DNA of 64,000 nt from Haliotis asinina (lineage: Eukaryota; Mollusca; Gastropoda; Lepetellida; Haliotidae), in contig NC_090287.1 in assembly GCF_037392515.1 (NCBI RefSeq), positions 14,063,001-14,127,000 of the forward strand. The letters run 5' to 3'. The position numbers were made by a program, and so were the translations under genes. The notes under the pieces are model-generated. The model was not told the origin of the DNA and ran no database searches. It saw only the letters and a list, made by a program, of their open reading frames with translations. Every line of letters begins with the position of its first letter. The stretch's first letter is position 1. Shown here piece by piece: positions 11,285 through 24,639 of the stretch.

Positions 11285-14120
11285 ATACCGATTTTATAGT
11301 TTTCAAATTTAAATAATCTCATTAAATCGTTGATATTTCTGGGATTGTGTTTTATTCAAAACCTACTTTATCTGCAAACAAAATTTCGTTACATGGGACA
11401 AATCATCTAGATATGAACAAATTGTGCTTTACAGATAATATCATATCCTTGCTACAATTAACAACTGACCATTGAATATGGGTTTAATATTATTAAACAT
11501 AAATATAAGAAAATACTGGTAAATTGGTAAACAATCTTGAGAGTATACCTCATCTCATTATATTTCAAAGTTGTACTGATTGCAAACAAGGGAAAAGATT
11601 ATTTGCATGCAAGTACCATTCACAGACAAAAAATGTCTCCCAATATGTCCGACACATTACCAATAATTTCATTTTCAATTTTACCCTCCACTTCTTAGCA
11701 TCTAACACAAAATTCGACTACTTGTGTCAGCTAAAAGTCCGTATTCTCTTGGCAACTATTTGGTAATATAATCAAAAGTGATACCTGATTTCATGTCCAC
11801 ATTTTTCAGTTACATGTACTTAAATACGGACCATAATATCACATGTTGGCCCCTAATGCTAATTATATTCACTGTAAATCATTGTAAATACACGGATGCT
11901 ATGAAAACATACGTGCAAAATGGACCAGCAGGGACCGTCTATAATTGTTCTTGTTTGATTGGCACACTAGAAGTTGTTGAGCTTGAAAACGGTGTAGGAA
12001 TCCGAAAAGCGGCTCAGTGCAATAAGAAGAAGTTGTGGTGCCTAAAGCTATGCTTTTGTTATTGATCTGTTGCTTGTCGTTCAGAGCGGGTTAAATCTGG
12101 AGAATGAACAAACTGCAAACATTAGCAAACAAACTGGAATGAACACATCGTGTCGGTGCTAGATGTCATCAAAGACGTGGCGGTTCTTGATGAAACTATT
12201 TGAGAGTGAACCAACTAACAAGGCCTTAAATAACGTAACCATTATATGTTAGCAACATTGCATTACTGCTTTGACTGAATGACGTGGCATCAAATAGTGC
12301 CTCCAAGAATGCCGGTATTTTAACCTCGGAAGGCGACTGCAAACAGGAAGAATCGGTACCACCACCACCACACCATTGTCTCAAAGACTGACCATGATCC
12401 CCCCAAACAGTTAATGACGGTCTTTCTTTATATTTACAGTATTTGACCAGCGGAATAAATGCCATATGGATTCTAAAATTATTAAAGAATTTACCTGAAA
12501 ATTCGCAATCTCAAAAGAACGAAGTTCAAATCTGTAATATTTCAGCTGTGTTCGTGAATATACCCTTCAACAAATTTATGGGCAAACTCCATTCTTTGGT
12601 CGCTGTTACTTAGGGTGACCAGAGACATACGTAGATGTCTCTCAACCTTCACGGGTTTGGTGTATAATAAAAGATAATAAAATGAAAATTTGGCACCAAT
12701 TGTGCTCCCCATTTTACCGATCTGCAAAGGACTATAATTTTCTGGGTGTTTTGGCAAAATCAAATGAAGGTTGTTTTTTCTTTTTTTGTTCTATTTTTGT
12801 TGTTGTTGCTGTTTAGTTGTTGCTCTTTCTTTTTTTCTTTTTTTTCTGTTTACTTGTCGCTTTGTGTCGTACGCATCAAACACAGGGATTGTGACCAAGA
12901 CCTCTAGCTTAAGCTTCAGGTATACCCATGCACCCATATAATTACACAACCGTCGAATAGCCAATTTTCTGTAACCAAATCCACTTGAACAAGAAATACA
13001 AGAGGAGGACATGGAAACCGCCTCATTTGTTCAATCTCAACATTTAAACTTTTATAAATTCAAACGCGATTCATAAGACTGTATGCCAAGAGGGACTTTT
13101 CACTAGTCAACATTTCCGTTTCCGCAAGAAACATCCACGAATGCTTTTGGAGTCTGTGGAATATTATGGAATCTGATAATTCCTGTTTTCCATGCATATT
13201 TGGCATGTTCTACCTCTTGATGACGTATGCATGTTTGTTCAATGATCGAAGTATGAATAATGTCATATCTTCCGATACCACTACATCTGATAGAATTAAT
13301 AAAAATATGCCAATGATTGTTGAAATATTACAAATGAGAATTTCAAAGGGATGCATTTTCGTCAGTATGGACAGGGAGATTCTAACAAGGGGGAGTGGTT
13401 ACTGCTCGAAAAGCCCCTCAGCGTATGCCGCGGCTCGTCACGTGTCAAGTGTAGCCAATATGGCGGCAGAGAAGTTCTTAGGATTGAGTCTGGCTTATTT
13501 TCAACAGCTGTGTAGTGTAGTGACAACTGATAACCTACTTGTACAAGATAAGTTGCTTATTCCGTTACTTCATTTTGAGTCAGATAATTGTTATTAGTGT
13601 CAATATTAGTACAGTAGATTTATAGTAAAGTTTTAAGTGGGCATGTTATAGCTCACTGGCTCCTATTCTCGGTATCAGCTAAGAAATATTAAAATCTATC
13701 ACTAAAAACTTCCTTCACGTATTCGTGAACGGAAATTATCAAAAGGAAAACATACCTTTACTTGAAACGTGTCTGCAAATAATAGTGATAGTTATATAAT
13801 TTGTAAAATATTTTTAGGATGTATTTGATGTGTGTGAAAAATGTGACATTTCGCCGATCTGATCTGATCTGCCATCGATGCTTGTAATGCTTGAGTGTGA
13901 TAGTTTTGAAACGTCCTTTTTTCTTGTTGATATTTGACAAAACTGGAAAGGTTTCTGTTTTTGAGGGGGTGTGACAGTGTCAGTTAACATTCTGTCATTG
14001 TCCGTGTCATTTCCTACATGCAACTAATTAAAAAAAGGTCTCAAAGTAGATTCTTTAAAACAATACATGTGTTCCAGCGATAGTTTTGCATTCTTCAACA
14101 AGTTTGGGGAGGGTTGGTCG
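11285..14120. other. non-coding with weak ORFs
   Basis: Unique AT-rich DNA. On the minus strand at 12226-12540 a frame ending LLTYNGYVI follows an acceptor-like CCTGTTTGCAG, and another open stretch ends at TTTTCAG|GTAAAT, but the borders are weak and no family is recognised. On the + strand ATGGCGGCAGAGAAG at 13460-13474 sits in a YY1-like context and opens a 45-codon frame (MAAEKFLGLS...), also unassigned. Confidence 0.35.
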
Positions 14121-14124
14121 TAGT

Positions 14125-14262
14125 GTATCATTTATTCTTTCATTCCTTGTATTTCTTTCTGTTGTTCTTTTTCTTTATTTCTTTCATCCACTCATATTAT
14201 TCTTGTTCTTAATTCTTGCTATAATTCATTCATTCATGCATTTATTCATTCATTCATTGTAA
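14125..14262. repeat. T-rich (ATTC/TTTC) low-complexity tract
   Basis: Imperfect CATT/ATTC and CTTT tetranucleotides, with the purest stretch (ATTCATTCATTCATGCATTT and onward) at 14224-14260. Confidence 0.8.
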
Positions 14263-16050
14263 AATTCCGAATGATACAATAACTGCCTGAAATACTTTAA
14301 ACGCAGCTGCAGTTGCGCTGGGAACGAATCAAGTCATTGTGTGCGTTGGGGCATGGCTAGGCACACGCAAATTAGTACAAATGGTAAAGAACGTGTAGAT
14401 TATCCCTGGTATGAGTCTTGTACCACATGCGTGTAGTTAATGGTTGTATTTATCAGTTTAAATTGTTTACAGCATCAAACGCAACAGGCATATGCTTTAC
14501 ATCGTTTATTGACACGCGTTTCGTTATGCACATCTGAAAATACATATCTCATGTGTAGTAACAAGCATAACGTAATTGCACGAAATCTAGTTTTCATACT
14601 TGTCTGAAACCTGTGAAGATTCGGGTTGGCATTGGATAGCTTGTCCTGGCAATCGACTGAAGATCTTGTGGTCAGGCTTACATACTTGCTTGGCTGACAT
14701 ATGTCATCGTAACCTAACTGCGTAGATGAAACAATACAAAATATCGGTAACCTATGGTTCGAATCAAAATAAGGAATTGCATTGGGCATGATATTTGTCA
14801 GTGAGATTTGACGTCTTGATGAAAAGGATACGCTCGATTGTACCTCAAATGGTGTTCCTCAAAAGTTGTAAGAGATGAAACTCACTGACATCATAACGGT
14901 AACCAAATGTACATGTACGTAGCCGACATTGTCAATCAACACCAGATCTAAGGCAAAGTATCACACCACAAAAATATAATGGACAAGGACATCTCTATGA
15001 CATGCAACCTGGATACTATCCTTTGATGCTTTCTCACGTTTGGATTACCATAAGACAAAGATCAAAGTCATGCTCAGATGCCAGCATTAAACAACAGCAC
15101 ACCTTGATGAATTAAATAATAAGTAACACGGAAGAAAATGGTTTGTTTATTGTCCTCGCCTCCTAAAAGTGATCAATGTTCCCCCTTGCTGTTCATTTGA
15201 CAGAACATGATTGATGGCAATATGTATGTTAACGAAGCGGTACTACCAGCCAGGCGTTTATCACCATGCTATGTTAGACAGATATATGTACTTGATTGAC
15301 AGACGAGGCGACACTCGAATGTGCCCGAGCGGACGACAACTTCTTGGCAGGAGAAACGTGAGTTTTCTGAATTCTTCTTTAGAACTGCAAGTTATATTTT
15401 TGGCCTGAATAGGTTTCCCATCCGTAATGAGATTCAACTCGCGTGTGACACGGTTGATTCATATATGTTCCGACATGAATCCTCCACGGAATCTATGGAT
15501 TCGTTGTTGTCCATTTCGAATAAGGAACGAGCAACAGTCAGTTCGTAGAAATAAGGGTATACTATTTTCATCAAACCAAAGAACATTCAAACTCGACCAC
15601 TAATACGTACTGATTCCATTTGGTATAAAAGGAATTATGTAAAAACTGAATGAATGGACTTCTGATAATCACTGATGACACAGGTGTTCGCGAAAAGGGT
15701 AAACATGTCCTGCCAAGCAGTAGCACCCACCTTTAATGCAAATTGTCCACAAATGTAAGTGTAAAATGTCTATGAATGCAGATTTGATCTGCTGGCGATA
15801 TGGCTGGAATAAAGCCGATGTTATATGAAATCCAACTCAACAACAGATATGAGTATTTACAGCCCTGCCATGATATTGCAGCCTGAAAAGGTATCTGACA
15901 CTCACGCGGTAATGAGTGCCTGCATCCACATTCCGCTGCCGACAAGTATGGAGAAACGTTATGAAATAGATGTGTTTTAACAAAATTCTGTTGTCACGTC
16001 AGTTGTGTTCAACAGTTGAAAGAAGATGTCGTTTACGTATCTGTAACATA
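14263..16050. other. non-coding, no gene seen
   Basis: Unique sequence; frames of 60-104 codons on both strands have no supporting features. Confidence 0.4.
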
Positions 16051-16054
16051 CACC

Positions 16055-16192
16055 ACACACGCACAACATCAACACTCAAAAACACTCAAACAAACACACA
16101 AATATTGAAACATACACACAAACACAAACACACACACACCATACGAAGCACTCAAACACATACATTCAAACATACACACACGCACACTACGA
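16055..16192. repeat. (CA)-rich low-complexity tract
   Basis: ACACTCAAA, CACACAAA and CATACACAC units repeated imperfectly over about 135 bp. The Thr/His-rich frame crossing it is an artefact of the repeat. Confidence 0.85.
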
Positions 16193-17895
16193 ATTTTTTA
16201 GACCTTAAACAAGGGTCTAGTCACATATGAGTAATATTCACTCAAAAAAACCCGTCCGAGATGAGGTGATGAATCATGTGTATCAACAAATCTGAAATCG
16301 ATAATATGTCATGTTCTTATCATTTCCTGATGAGTTTTATTTAACTATCATATATCGTGATCACAAGGAAACGCCCTTGTCAAAAGAACGCCGTTTGTTC
16401 TTTATGTCATTGTCCTTCTGCATGTCACGGACGTTTGCCCCAAGGTTAGAGCGTTATTCAGTAAGAACATAGGAATACAAGAAAACGGGGTATACGTTCA
16501 CAACAAACAACTGAAACCAAAGATAAGCAATCTAAGGGTCAAAGTCCCAATTAACTCCTACAAAGATAAATACATGATAAGAAGATAAATACGTTTTATG
16601 CATAACAACTTCTCTTTATACAAACGTGTCATATATTCGTGTTTAGTCACCTTCCGAATGCCTTTCAAGATCTTCACTGACAACGGATCGCTGATAGAGA
16701 GGCCATGAGCAAAGATGATCAGCTGAAACGACGTTGTTCTTTGACATGTGTCATTCTGAGAGTTAACAAGATGCTAATCGATTGATATAATGGTCTATGG
16801 CAACATCGTAAAATGAACGGACATTTGATACTCATGAACAGTGAACAGACATGGCAATAAAAACACACACATTTTCTTTTCTCTAACCACGCAACAGACA
16901 AGAAACATCCTCTAGGCATTTCTGTTCTGAACAATGACACATCACAGTCCGCTGTCATTTTCGTTATTGGGCATGTAAGGTTCCAAGCATGTTATTTATA
17001 TCTGAAGTATACACAAAGGGTCGGGGGAGGCAACTACACGTACTTTCACGACTGACATAAATGTCATCACCACTGATGAAGGAATAATGCTTAGAAGGAA
17101 AACAACATTTGTCATTTAAGAACAGTTCAGCTTAACTGCTATCATACCACTTGGAGTAGGTTTGTAACACTATAACTTCTAAATACAATAAAGTCATTAA
17201 AACAATAACGAACCATAGGCGATTTTTATTCTATGTGCATATGTTGTGAAACATATTTCGTAGTACATTGTGATCGTTTTGCTGGTATGTTTCTGGTCAC
17301 CGATTTTTACCACGTTATTAACGAAACAGCATGCATATTTAACACTTGATAAATATTGTGTAAACAGCACTAGAGTATTAAATGATGAATTCTTCTTCAC
17401 TCAGTTTGGGGCTGATATCAAACTGAAAGTGTAAAACTGTGTTATCCTGCCTAGTGAGTAATGTTACATACACAAAGGCAAACGTCATTGTGTCACACAC
17501 AGATTAAACAGAGACGATATGTAACTTTTACTGTCGTGAATGACACGTTACTACAGTAGAAATATGTAACTAGCTGCAATCAATACGAACAGAGCGCCTG
17601 CAGAGGTTCACAATCAAGTTCACACGGTCAGCAGCGAGTATGTCCACTTTGTACACATATGTAGACCTTGTAACTTTGCTTCAGTGAGACTGCTAAACGT
17701 CGATCTGGGGAAATCATTAAATATTTGGGTTCTTGTAGTTGTGATATTGTCTTTGAAACGGGTGACTGCTGGGAGTTTGGAAGTTTTAAATATAGCAACA
17801 AGTTAAAAATGTTTAAAAAGACATTCTAAAATACAAAGTGCCTGCTACAAAACATCAACTGTTGCAAGGAATTATTTCTTTGAAAAAATAGGATT
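16193..17895. other. non-coding, no gene seen
   Basis: Unique sequence without recognisable exons. It would form the 3' flank of a minus-strand gene ending at 17896. Confidence 0.4.
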
Positions 17896-17996
17896 CTAGT
17901 CCTCATCAATACACTTATCTTGTCTCTTCTTCACAAGATCGTATATGCGACGCAGATAATTAATGTCCCGAAAACTGGTCACGTGAATTCCCCGAG
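17896..17996 (-). CDS. candidate terminal exon, unknown protein
   Basis: On the minus strand the pyrimidine-rich tract ending ATTCCGCTTACAG is followed by a 101-base exon. With one base from the preceding exon it encodes RGIHVTSFRDINYLRRIYDL and then a basic/acidic tail ending CIDED and a TAG stop. The peptide is hydrophilic, probably helical, and the codon use looks natural, so this could be the cytoplasmic C-terminus of a protein. I do not recognise the family. Upstream exons would lie at higher coordinates but could not be linked. Confidence 0.4.
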
Positions 17997-18178
17997 CTGT
18001 AAGCGGAATGTGCATAATAGTCCAGGCAAAGTAACAAAGTACAACAAATTGTATCAGAAATTATTTCAGCACAGTACATTTCTCTAAGGTCCCTAAGGCC
18101 ATCATTATTGGATGTCTAGAGGGATACCATTGTGAGAAATTCGTTAAAATTGTATAAATTCAAAATGACTGCCAAACA

Positions 18179-18271
18179 TCAATAATCTTTCCTATCTCTG
18201 CTCTCCGAAGATTCATGTGAATGATTTAAGTTTTGAAACTGGGATTTCTGGCGGCGAGGATTCACAATATA
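18179..18271 (-). CDS. second candidate terminal exon, unknown protein
   Basis: On the minus strand, TTAATCATTTTACAG precedes a 93-base open segment in phase 0 that encodes YIVNPRRQKSQFQNLNHSHE, then SSESRDRKDY and a TGA stop. It is strongly hydrophilic, like a cytoplasmic tail. Its entry phase differs from that of the candidate at 17896-17996, so the two are not simple alternatives after one donor. The acceptor is only moderate. Confidence 0.3.
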   Translation of the reverse strand, partial: YIVNPRRQKSQFQNLNHSHESSESRDRKDY

Positions 18272-20195
18272 CTGTAAAATGATTAATTTGCTCAATACTT
18301 CATTCGAAAAAAATGCAAAATGGCCGCCCAAAATCAAATGATTTCCACATTTATGACATTTATTGTGTGCCGAGTTAATGTATTCCCATGGCCACGTCAT
18401 AACGGAATCGTCTGGCCTCCTTATTTACTTGGAAGTAGAGTTACGCAAGAGTTTGAAACGGCGGATGAGCATGTGGTCACATTTCCGAAAGGTTGAAAAT
18501 GTGAACTGACAGTGAACAATACCTGACTGACTGTCAAACCCTGCAGAATCGAAGGAGAGATCCTTTCCTGATAGACCTACAACCTGTCACTCATCAAAGA
18601 CAGTAGATTGTTTTGACCGAACACGATTTCACGTATTTACTTCCACCCCGGCATGCAACGAAACAGTGACAGTGCTGCGACTAATTACTTGGAACACTGT
18701 TTTCATCATTTGGGACTGGATGGTGGCCAAGCTTTTTTCAAACAATGCCAGAAGATGACAGAAAGCAGAATTCTAGTGGTTCGATTTTTGACATTTATTT
18801 TGTGAACGATGTGCACAACGGGACATGACGGTGTATGAGAGGGGAGTATGAGAGGAATAGATTTGGTGTTTCGCCAGACCGTTATCTTGCGAAGTTTTCA
18901 TTCTAAATGGAAACAAATATACCATGTATGTAAATGTCTACTAACGTTTTGCTGCACATGTCTTTATACATATGGATGTATGTTTTCAAGGCTTTCCGAT
19001 TTATATGTTAGATGTTGTTTGTTTATGTTTGGGCAGTATTGTAATTGAATGTAATATTTTGTCATGATAGAAGGCAAAATGATTGTGAAGTTCGCTAATA
19101 ATTGTGGAGGAAAATTGTATTTTTCGAGTTTTAAATAAATCAGCATTTTCATCACATCTATTGTGTTGTATTAGTAATGTTGTTGGTCAAGCTGAAGTAG
19201 TGCGGCAGTCAAGCTCCGTGAAATCAGACGCATTTTCAATAAGAAAATTTCCAGTTGCCTATGTGGAGAATTCCAAAGCTGGCGTCAAAATCCATGGACT
19301 TGTTATGATCCGCCATCAAACGGATGAAACGGAAGTATTTCTCACAATGACATTCGTTAAGATGCGATGAAGCGACCTAAAAATTAGATGAATGTCACTC
19401 CAGACTTGATGCCGTCTGATTTGTCAGAACAACCTATCAGAATCTTTTTTCTTGATCATAGAATACAGTATAAACAATACTATAATAATGCGTTCAATGG
19501 GGAACGTGTGTCTGATGACTTTATCTTTAATCCAGACAACCAGTGCAATTTTTCATTAAACCTTGTTGAAATACAGCTGCACAATTCGAGCAGCTTATTT
19601 CCTGGCGTTATCCTGTTACAACGTTACATCAGGGTCGTACTGTTGCACTGTGTGCCAGGTATGATACGGACTGAAAGGGTTGCTAGCTGCAATCTGTGTT
19701 GTCAGTGTTGCATATGCTTTGGAAACCAAGTTACGCGTATTGTAATGATAACTGTAGCAAACTATACCTTGGTCAGCTGCGCACATGATACAAATATACC
19801 GGCTGAACCCATGCTTTGGTCGTATAAGCTGCTCTTATAGAACAGTAATATCAGCTAAACACAGCAGCTGAACACCTGGCACTATTTTATCAGCTGAACA
19901 CAGTAAATTGTATCAGCTGAACCCAAAGTGACCATTTCGTTTTCTTTTGTTTTTCACACAAAATACATAGATATAAAAATATAAGAAGAAGAAAATAAAC
20001 TTGGCACAAATGTTTTCGCATTCTGTGAGGAATATGTTTACTACAAACAGTGCTGGAAAAATATGGCCTTCAGTCTGACTGTCAGACATTTCTCCACGTA
20101 AAGATTGTATAAACGAACTATCACTGGCGACCAGTACCTGGTTGAGCCACTCATCGCACAAAGAATATCTGCCACTCTCCTTTATGTCCCTTCAA
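18272..20195. other. non-coding, weak ORFs only
   Basis: A 150-codon + strand frame at 19388-19840 is the longest here, but its composition (scattered Cys, no domain) gives no support. Short TATCAGCTGAACAC-type repeats occur near 19850-19920. Confidence 0.35.
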
Positions 20196-20199
20196 ACAA

Positions 20200-20650
20200 G
20201 CCTTGATTTTTCAGCACCGTTCTCCTCTGACATTCCTCGTGAACGTAGCGTCCAAGATATCCCCGATGGGATTCATATCAGGTATCGTGTCTGGTCTTGG
20301 GAATGTAGCGATGGCGTGTTGCTGTAACTGGGTGATGACGGCGTGTGCTCTGAGAGGTCTAGCGTTGTCATGCTAGGATATCGGACGAATGGAAAGGGGA
20401 AGGGTATTCACATGTTGCACGACTGTAATGTCCACTTCTTCCTGTTGATAAACCTTACTATTTAGTGTTCAAGGTACTTTAATCAGAACCTCTCTGTTAT
20501 ACGGAACGTAACCCCACACCATCACTTTGCCAGGGCGAAATAGTTCAACTGCATAAATTATCTCCTGGTGATATGCCACGTCACGATGCTTCCATATGCG
20601 ACAACGGCCGTCGAGGAATTGTAGAAGAAACCGGCTTTCTTCAGAACTAT
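20200..20650 (-). pseudogene. Tc1/mariner-like transposase remnant
   Basis: The minus strand spells, with stops between segments, a stretch opening EESRFLLQFLDGRCRIW (the block around the first catalytic Asp), then RPGKVMVWGYV (family 'VMVWGGI'), then HDNARPLRAHAVITQLQQHA (family 'DNARPHRA..', second Asp present), then FPRPDTIPDMNPIGDILDAT (family 'WPARSPDMNPIEHLWD'). The first Asp is replaced by Glu and the last catalytic Glu of NPIE by Gly; TGA/TAG stops interrupt. The 5' third is missing. It is clearly a dead copy, distinct from the elements at 5690 and 29405. Confidence 0.8.
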
Positions 20651-20834
20651 GACCATACAGTTATGTTATTTATACCCCGACGTACTTGGCCGCTTCACGC
20701 CACGTGAAGATGTGACACATAATCTGTGAAATATTTTGTGAAGCAGTGCTCCTGTAAGATTGGGCATGATCTCCGGTTTGTAGCATTTTTTCAAACTGCC
20801 CTTGGTTTCAGGTGGTGCGTAATTAAAACGTGAC

Positions 20835-21175
20835 ATACTGTTCAAGCACAAACCCGTGAGAACATTAAGCCCAGCAAATCTGGATCTTCTGGGCACACCA
20901 AAACGCCATCTGAAGTCATTTGGCGATGGCTCATTCAACTATGCTGCTCCTTTTCTCTGGAACTCTTTTCCTCCATGATATCAGACTGTCACCACCATCA
21001 GACAACTTCAACTCTTACGCAAAGAGATTTTTTTCCGAAAGTACTATCAACTGCTGGATTTCAATGTTCCTACTCGTTTTAAATACTGTACTGTGTATAT
21101 CCTCAACATAGTGCGTAGAGCAGACACATATTCCCTGGGGTATTTTAGCGCTTTATAAATTCACTCATTATCAAA
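20835..21175 (+). pseudogene. 3' end of a CR1/L2/Rex-type LINE
   Basis: A + strand frame reads KPVRTLSPANLDLLGTPKRH..LKSFGDGSFNYAAPFLWNSF, then after a frameshift RLSPPSDNFNSYAKRFF. This matches the C-terminal signature of many non-LTR reverse transcriptases (RxLRS..., FsyaAPxLWNxLP, FKxxLKTxLF). It is followed by TTTTAGCGCTTTATAAATTC, a common 3' end in this group. Only the last ~100 codons survive, as expected for a 5'-truncated insertion. The relic Tc1 copy lies directly 5'. Confidence 0.75.
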
Positions 21176-21845
21176 TAGTGACGCAACCAGGTGTTCGTGA
21201 AGTCAAGCGTTAACATTTGTGTTGTTTGTGTGTGCACTGACTTGTGTGTGACCATTGAAAATTTAAACGTAGGGTGTTATTGTCAACGAACGTTTGATGA
21301 TTGTTTCCACGTTAGATTGATAAAAAAATTAGATTTCACTGTACCTTGGGCTTGAATATGATGAATGACAATTAGCGAAAAACAAACATTATAACAGTGG
21401 TTGACGTCATTCCCATGCTGTGACCCTTCTGCGCTGACTTCTTGCAGGAAAAAATGCATCTTGTCACCATCAGCATGCGTACGTACTTCAGAGAGGAAGG
21501 ACTTCCGTGCGTTCTTGTCTCTTATATGTTTCATTTCTGTGCCCATTTTCAATTTTATTTCAACTTTATACAGCTTTGGGGTATACACTGAGTTCAGCAC
21601 ATTGATATTTGCTTTGGCAAATTGTCCCTAGAATACATTCAGTGTAGGGCGTAGCAAAACGTTTTAATAAGTTGGTATATCACTAATTGGGCTCCTAGTC
21701 TTCCGACGTTTGGAAACAGTAAGGATGAAACAGGTAAAAGGCACCATGTACAAGGCACCATGGTTACTGTATATGTTAAAGGTAACAGACCTGTTTAGTT
21801 GCTGGTCTCTCCATTCGTATGTTTTCCAGTAGGTAACTCAGCAGC
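21176..21845. other. non-coding, no gene seen
   Basis: Unique sequence between the LINE end and a SINE. AGGCACCATG occurs twice near 21739-21763. Confidence 0.4.
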
Positions 21846-21859
21846 GCCAGCAAGCTTGA

Positions 21860-22024
21860 ATGAGTGAACGAGTTTGATTTTACTCCGCTTCTAGCAATAT
21901 TCCCGCAATGTCAGGGCTCTCGACACCAGGAATCGGTTTCACACATTGTACCCATGTGGGGAATCGAAACGGTGTCTTTAGTGTGACGAGCGATCGCTTT
22001 AACCACTAGGCTACCCCCATCGTC
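21860..22024 (-). repeat. SINE-A insertion with 14-bp target duplication
   Basis: A minus-strand SINE-A: (+ strand) TGAGTGAACGAGTTTGATTTT, AGCAATATTCCCGCAAT, CACACATTGTACCCATGTGG, GGAATCGAAAC and GCTTTAACCACTAGGCTACC. It is flanked by a perfect direct repeat CCAGCAAGCTTGAA at 21846-21859 and 22025-22038, so both insertion borders are defined. That establishes the element as about 165 bp and mobilised by target-primed reverse transcription. Confidence 0.93.
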
Positions 22025-22038
22025 CCAGCAAGCTTGAA

Positions 22039-24639
22039 AAAGTAATACACTTGATTCCGATTTACATATTGCCTCACCGCAGCCGAATTGAAACCTTTTA
22101 TTACCATTTAGCCAGTAATCGGTTTTATTACTGACCGTGATTGTTAAAACTGAAATGAAATTGATTTATTGTGCACGTTTATGGGGTTGATTATGTTCGA
22201 TGCATTATGACTTTGAACTGACCTTTGCACTCTTGCCTAAATTATCGTAAATTGCTTTGTGGGTTCTGTTTAAATTCAAGAAGTGGAGTCGGAAACATAT
22301 CGTAAGTAAACTAAATAAAGTAAATACAATCAAATGTGAAATTTGAGACATTCTACAGCTGTTGTTATTATGAACAGATCAATTTATGTATATGTGCAAT
22401 CTGGCGTTTTCTTGCTTGAAACAATCTTGCCACTAACTACCAATTCGTCGAAATAAGGCGGCCCTTGAATGGCTCTGTCATATGTACAGTGACAGTTACA
22501 GATGAATTATATCACTGACGAAGGAACTGAGCGGAAGTAACAAATGTCTCGTACATAAAATCAACTGGATGGGTTGACCTCTGAAACAGATCAATAAGGC
22601 AAAAACCCAGTCGCCCTAATCGATCGTTGCTCAGGGCACAGTGAACTTTATATAAACATGTTTTTTTCGGAGAAGGCACACGCTCATGATTCAAGACCCC
22701 TGCTATTACTTGCATGTGACATGTAACAATGTGATTTTACAATATAAATAGATAAGAATATGTCAGTCAAATATGAATAAATTTCATAATTGAAAAATAA
22801 AATGACAGGTATTGATGATCTCCTAAACGTCTTCTGTTGTGATTAGCTCATACATGACTTCATATCATCAAAGTGTGAGTTCACATAACGTAGGAATATA
22901 CTTCTTTCACGCATAAAGGTAAGTGGAGCTTCTTCTCTACAGTAGGTTAGGGCTTGCAGGATTTACAGCTTTAAATGTATCATTGTTTGCGTCCATTTTT
23001 CAATTCCCCAACAGTGATCAGAACTTCGAAATTAGATGCAATCGGCAACCAAACATGTAACGTAATTCTATGGATGATTATTCATCTGGAATGCCGTTTA
23101 TGTATCATCCTAGTCAGTAGCCTTGCGGTTGTTACATCATTAACTGCTCGTTTCTTTCGTATGGCTATAAATTCATCTGTTGGATATATATAAACCAAAT
23201 ATGTTCCTTTACTTCCGTGTTACTTGGGTGTCAGTGCTTAGGTGATCCGTTTTATACCAAGGCAATGGTAGATTCTTACCGGAACCTCACGCATTCTGGG
23301 ACGATAAGCTTTCTATTTGCTGGAGGATTTCAATCTGCTCCAAACGATTGTGGCGCAAAACGTATTTGCTCAAGTTTAAAACATTCAAGGCATCACCACT
23401 GCTGTCAAGGTCATTCCCAAATCACTGTCCACATTTATGCCCATACTCATACCCAGTGTAATCCCATAGTCTAACGTTAACCGTATGTTCTCGTGGAACT
23501 TCTTCAAGTAAACAATTAACGTTGCTTTGCAAGTTTTTGTGACAAGTGTCATCGGTGAAACAGCAAATGCATACCTTGAACACTTGGACCAGTAATAAGA
23601 TATATTATGTGTCACGTGTCAAAGGATCTTGCGAAATATACCTTGTGATATAAGACAGTATATATGGTACCTAGGTGCTGATGACTATCCAGTGTGCCCA
23701 CTTTCAATGTTTGACACCAGTCATTACTCAAAATGCTAAGACAAATACCGAAAATCAAAAGCTGGCCAGAGAGTCAATCCCCTTTAATAGTTCTGAATTC
23801 TTTTTTTTTTTTTTAAAAAAAAAAAATAATAATGTAAAGGACTGCTTATATTCCTTCCGTTATATCCCTTTCGCCAAATGTAATGTGAGACGCATGCTAT
23901 ACAGTAAAAGAGTCATGTTACCACCTTCAATCAACTTCTGTGAGGACGCCCGAGGATATGCAACACAAATACCCCTTGAGTGTGATAGAGTAGCGTCATA
24001 AAATAGTAAGGAGCGAACATTGCCCATTGATGAGCACTAGCAACACTTTAATCACATGTATTACCGAGATCAAAGAAACCAGTTATTTTGATTGTTTTGC
24101 ATCTGTAAGGTTTCGTTACAATATAGACAATAGAGTATAGTTTTGATATTGCTCCGAGGCGTTTGGCGGAGCAGACACTTGAATCAGACAAAGACCGTGT
24201 GCTCCTCGAATCTGAAATTTGCAAACACGGGCATTGATGTTTTAAATATGAGCAACATTCTGTGACAAAAATCAGTTTCTCAATATATTTCAAATTGCAA
24301 GGAATGCCAACAATATCATCCTCTATACAAACACGATTCCATCGAGGCTGTTCAGTAACAGGAATGTATTTGAGAACGTGGACTTGGCAGCTCACAGTGT
24401 AAATTCCAACTCAGGTGGCTGCCAGGAATTTTGCTATCTACCTGCAACACAGGTGACTGCTCCATTGTGGACAATATCAACTTCGTCAACTATTTTAATA
24501 TGGACTAGATGTCGCGAACAGCCTACTACCAATTCTGGATTAGAAATATAAAAACATTATGTATGCTAAGTGACAAACATCTCCACAAAGCTGTAAGACA
24601 AAAGGGATGACTTCAACTTTCTAACAGTCAACTTCCCTT
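22039..24639. other. non-coding, about 2.6 kb
   Basis: Unique AT-rich DNA. A T14A12 palindromic homopolymer is at 23801-23826. Minus-strand frames at 22512-22715 and 24048-24395 are open but unassignable. Confidence 0.4.

Noticed and set aside
12226..12763. Minus-strand protein-like frames ending LLTYNGYVI and FVEGYIHEHS
   Set aside because: Splice borders are weak and the frames cannot be joined without stops; not enough to call exons.
13166..13597. 143-codon frame and an internal MAAEKFLG start in a YY1-like context
   Set aside because: The start context is suggestive but the peptide matches nothing and no promoter or donor could be tied to it.
19388..19840. 150-codon open frame
   Set aside because: No recognisable motif, weak start context and no neighbouring exon.
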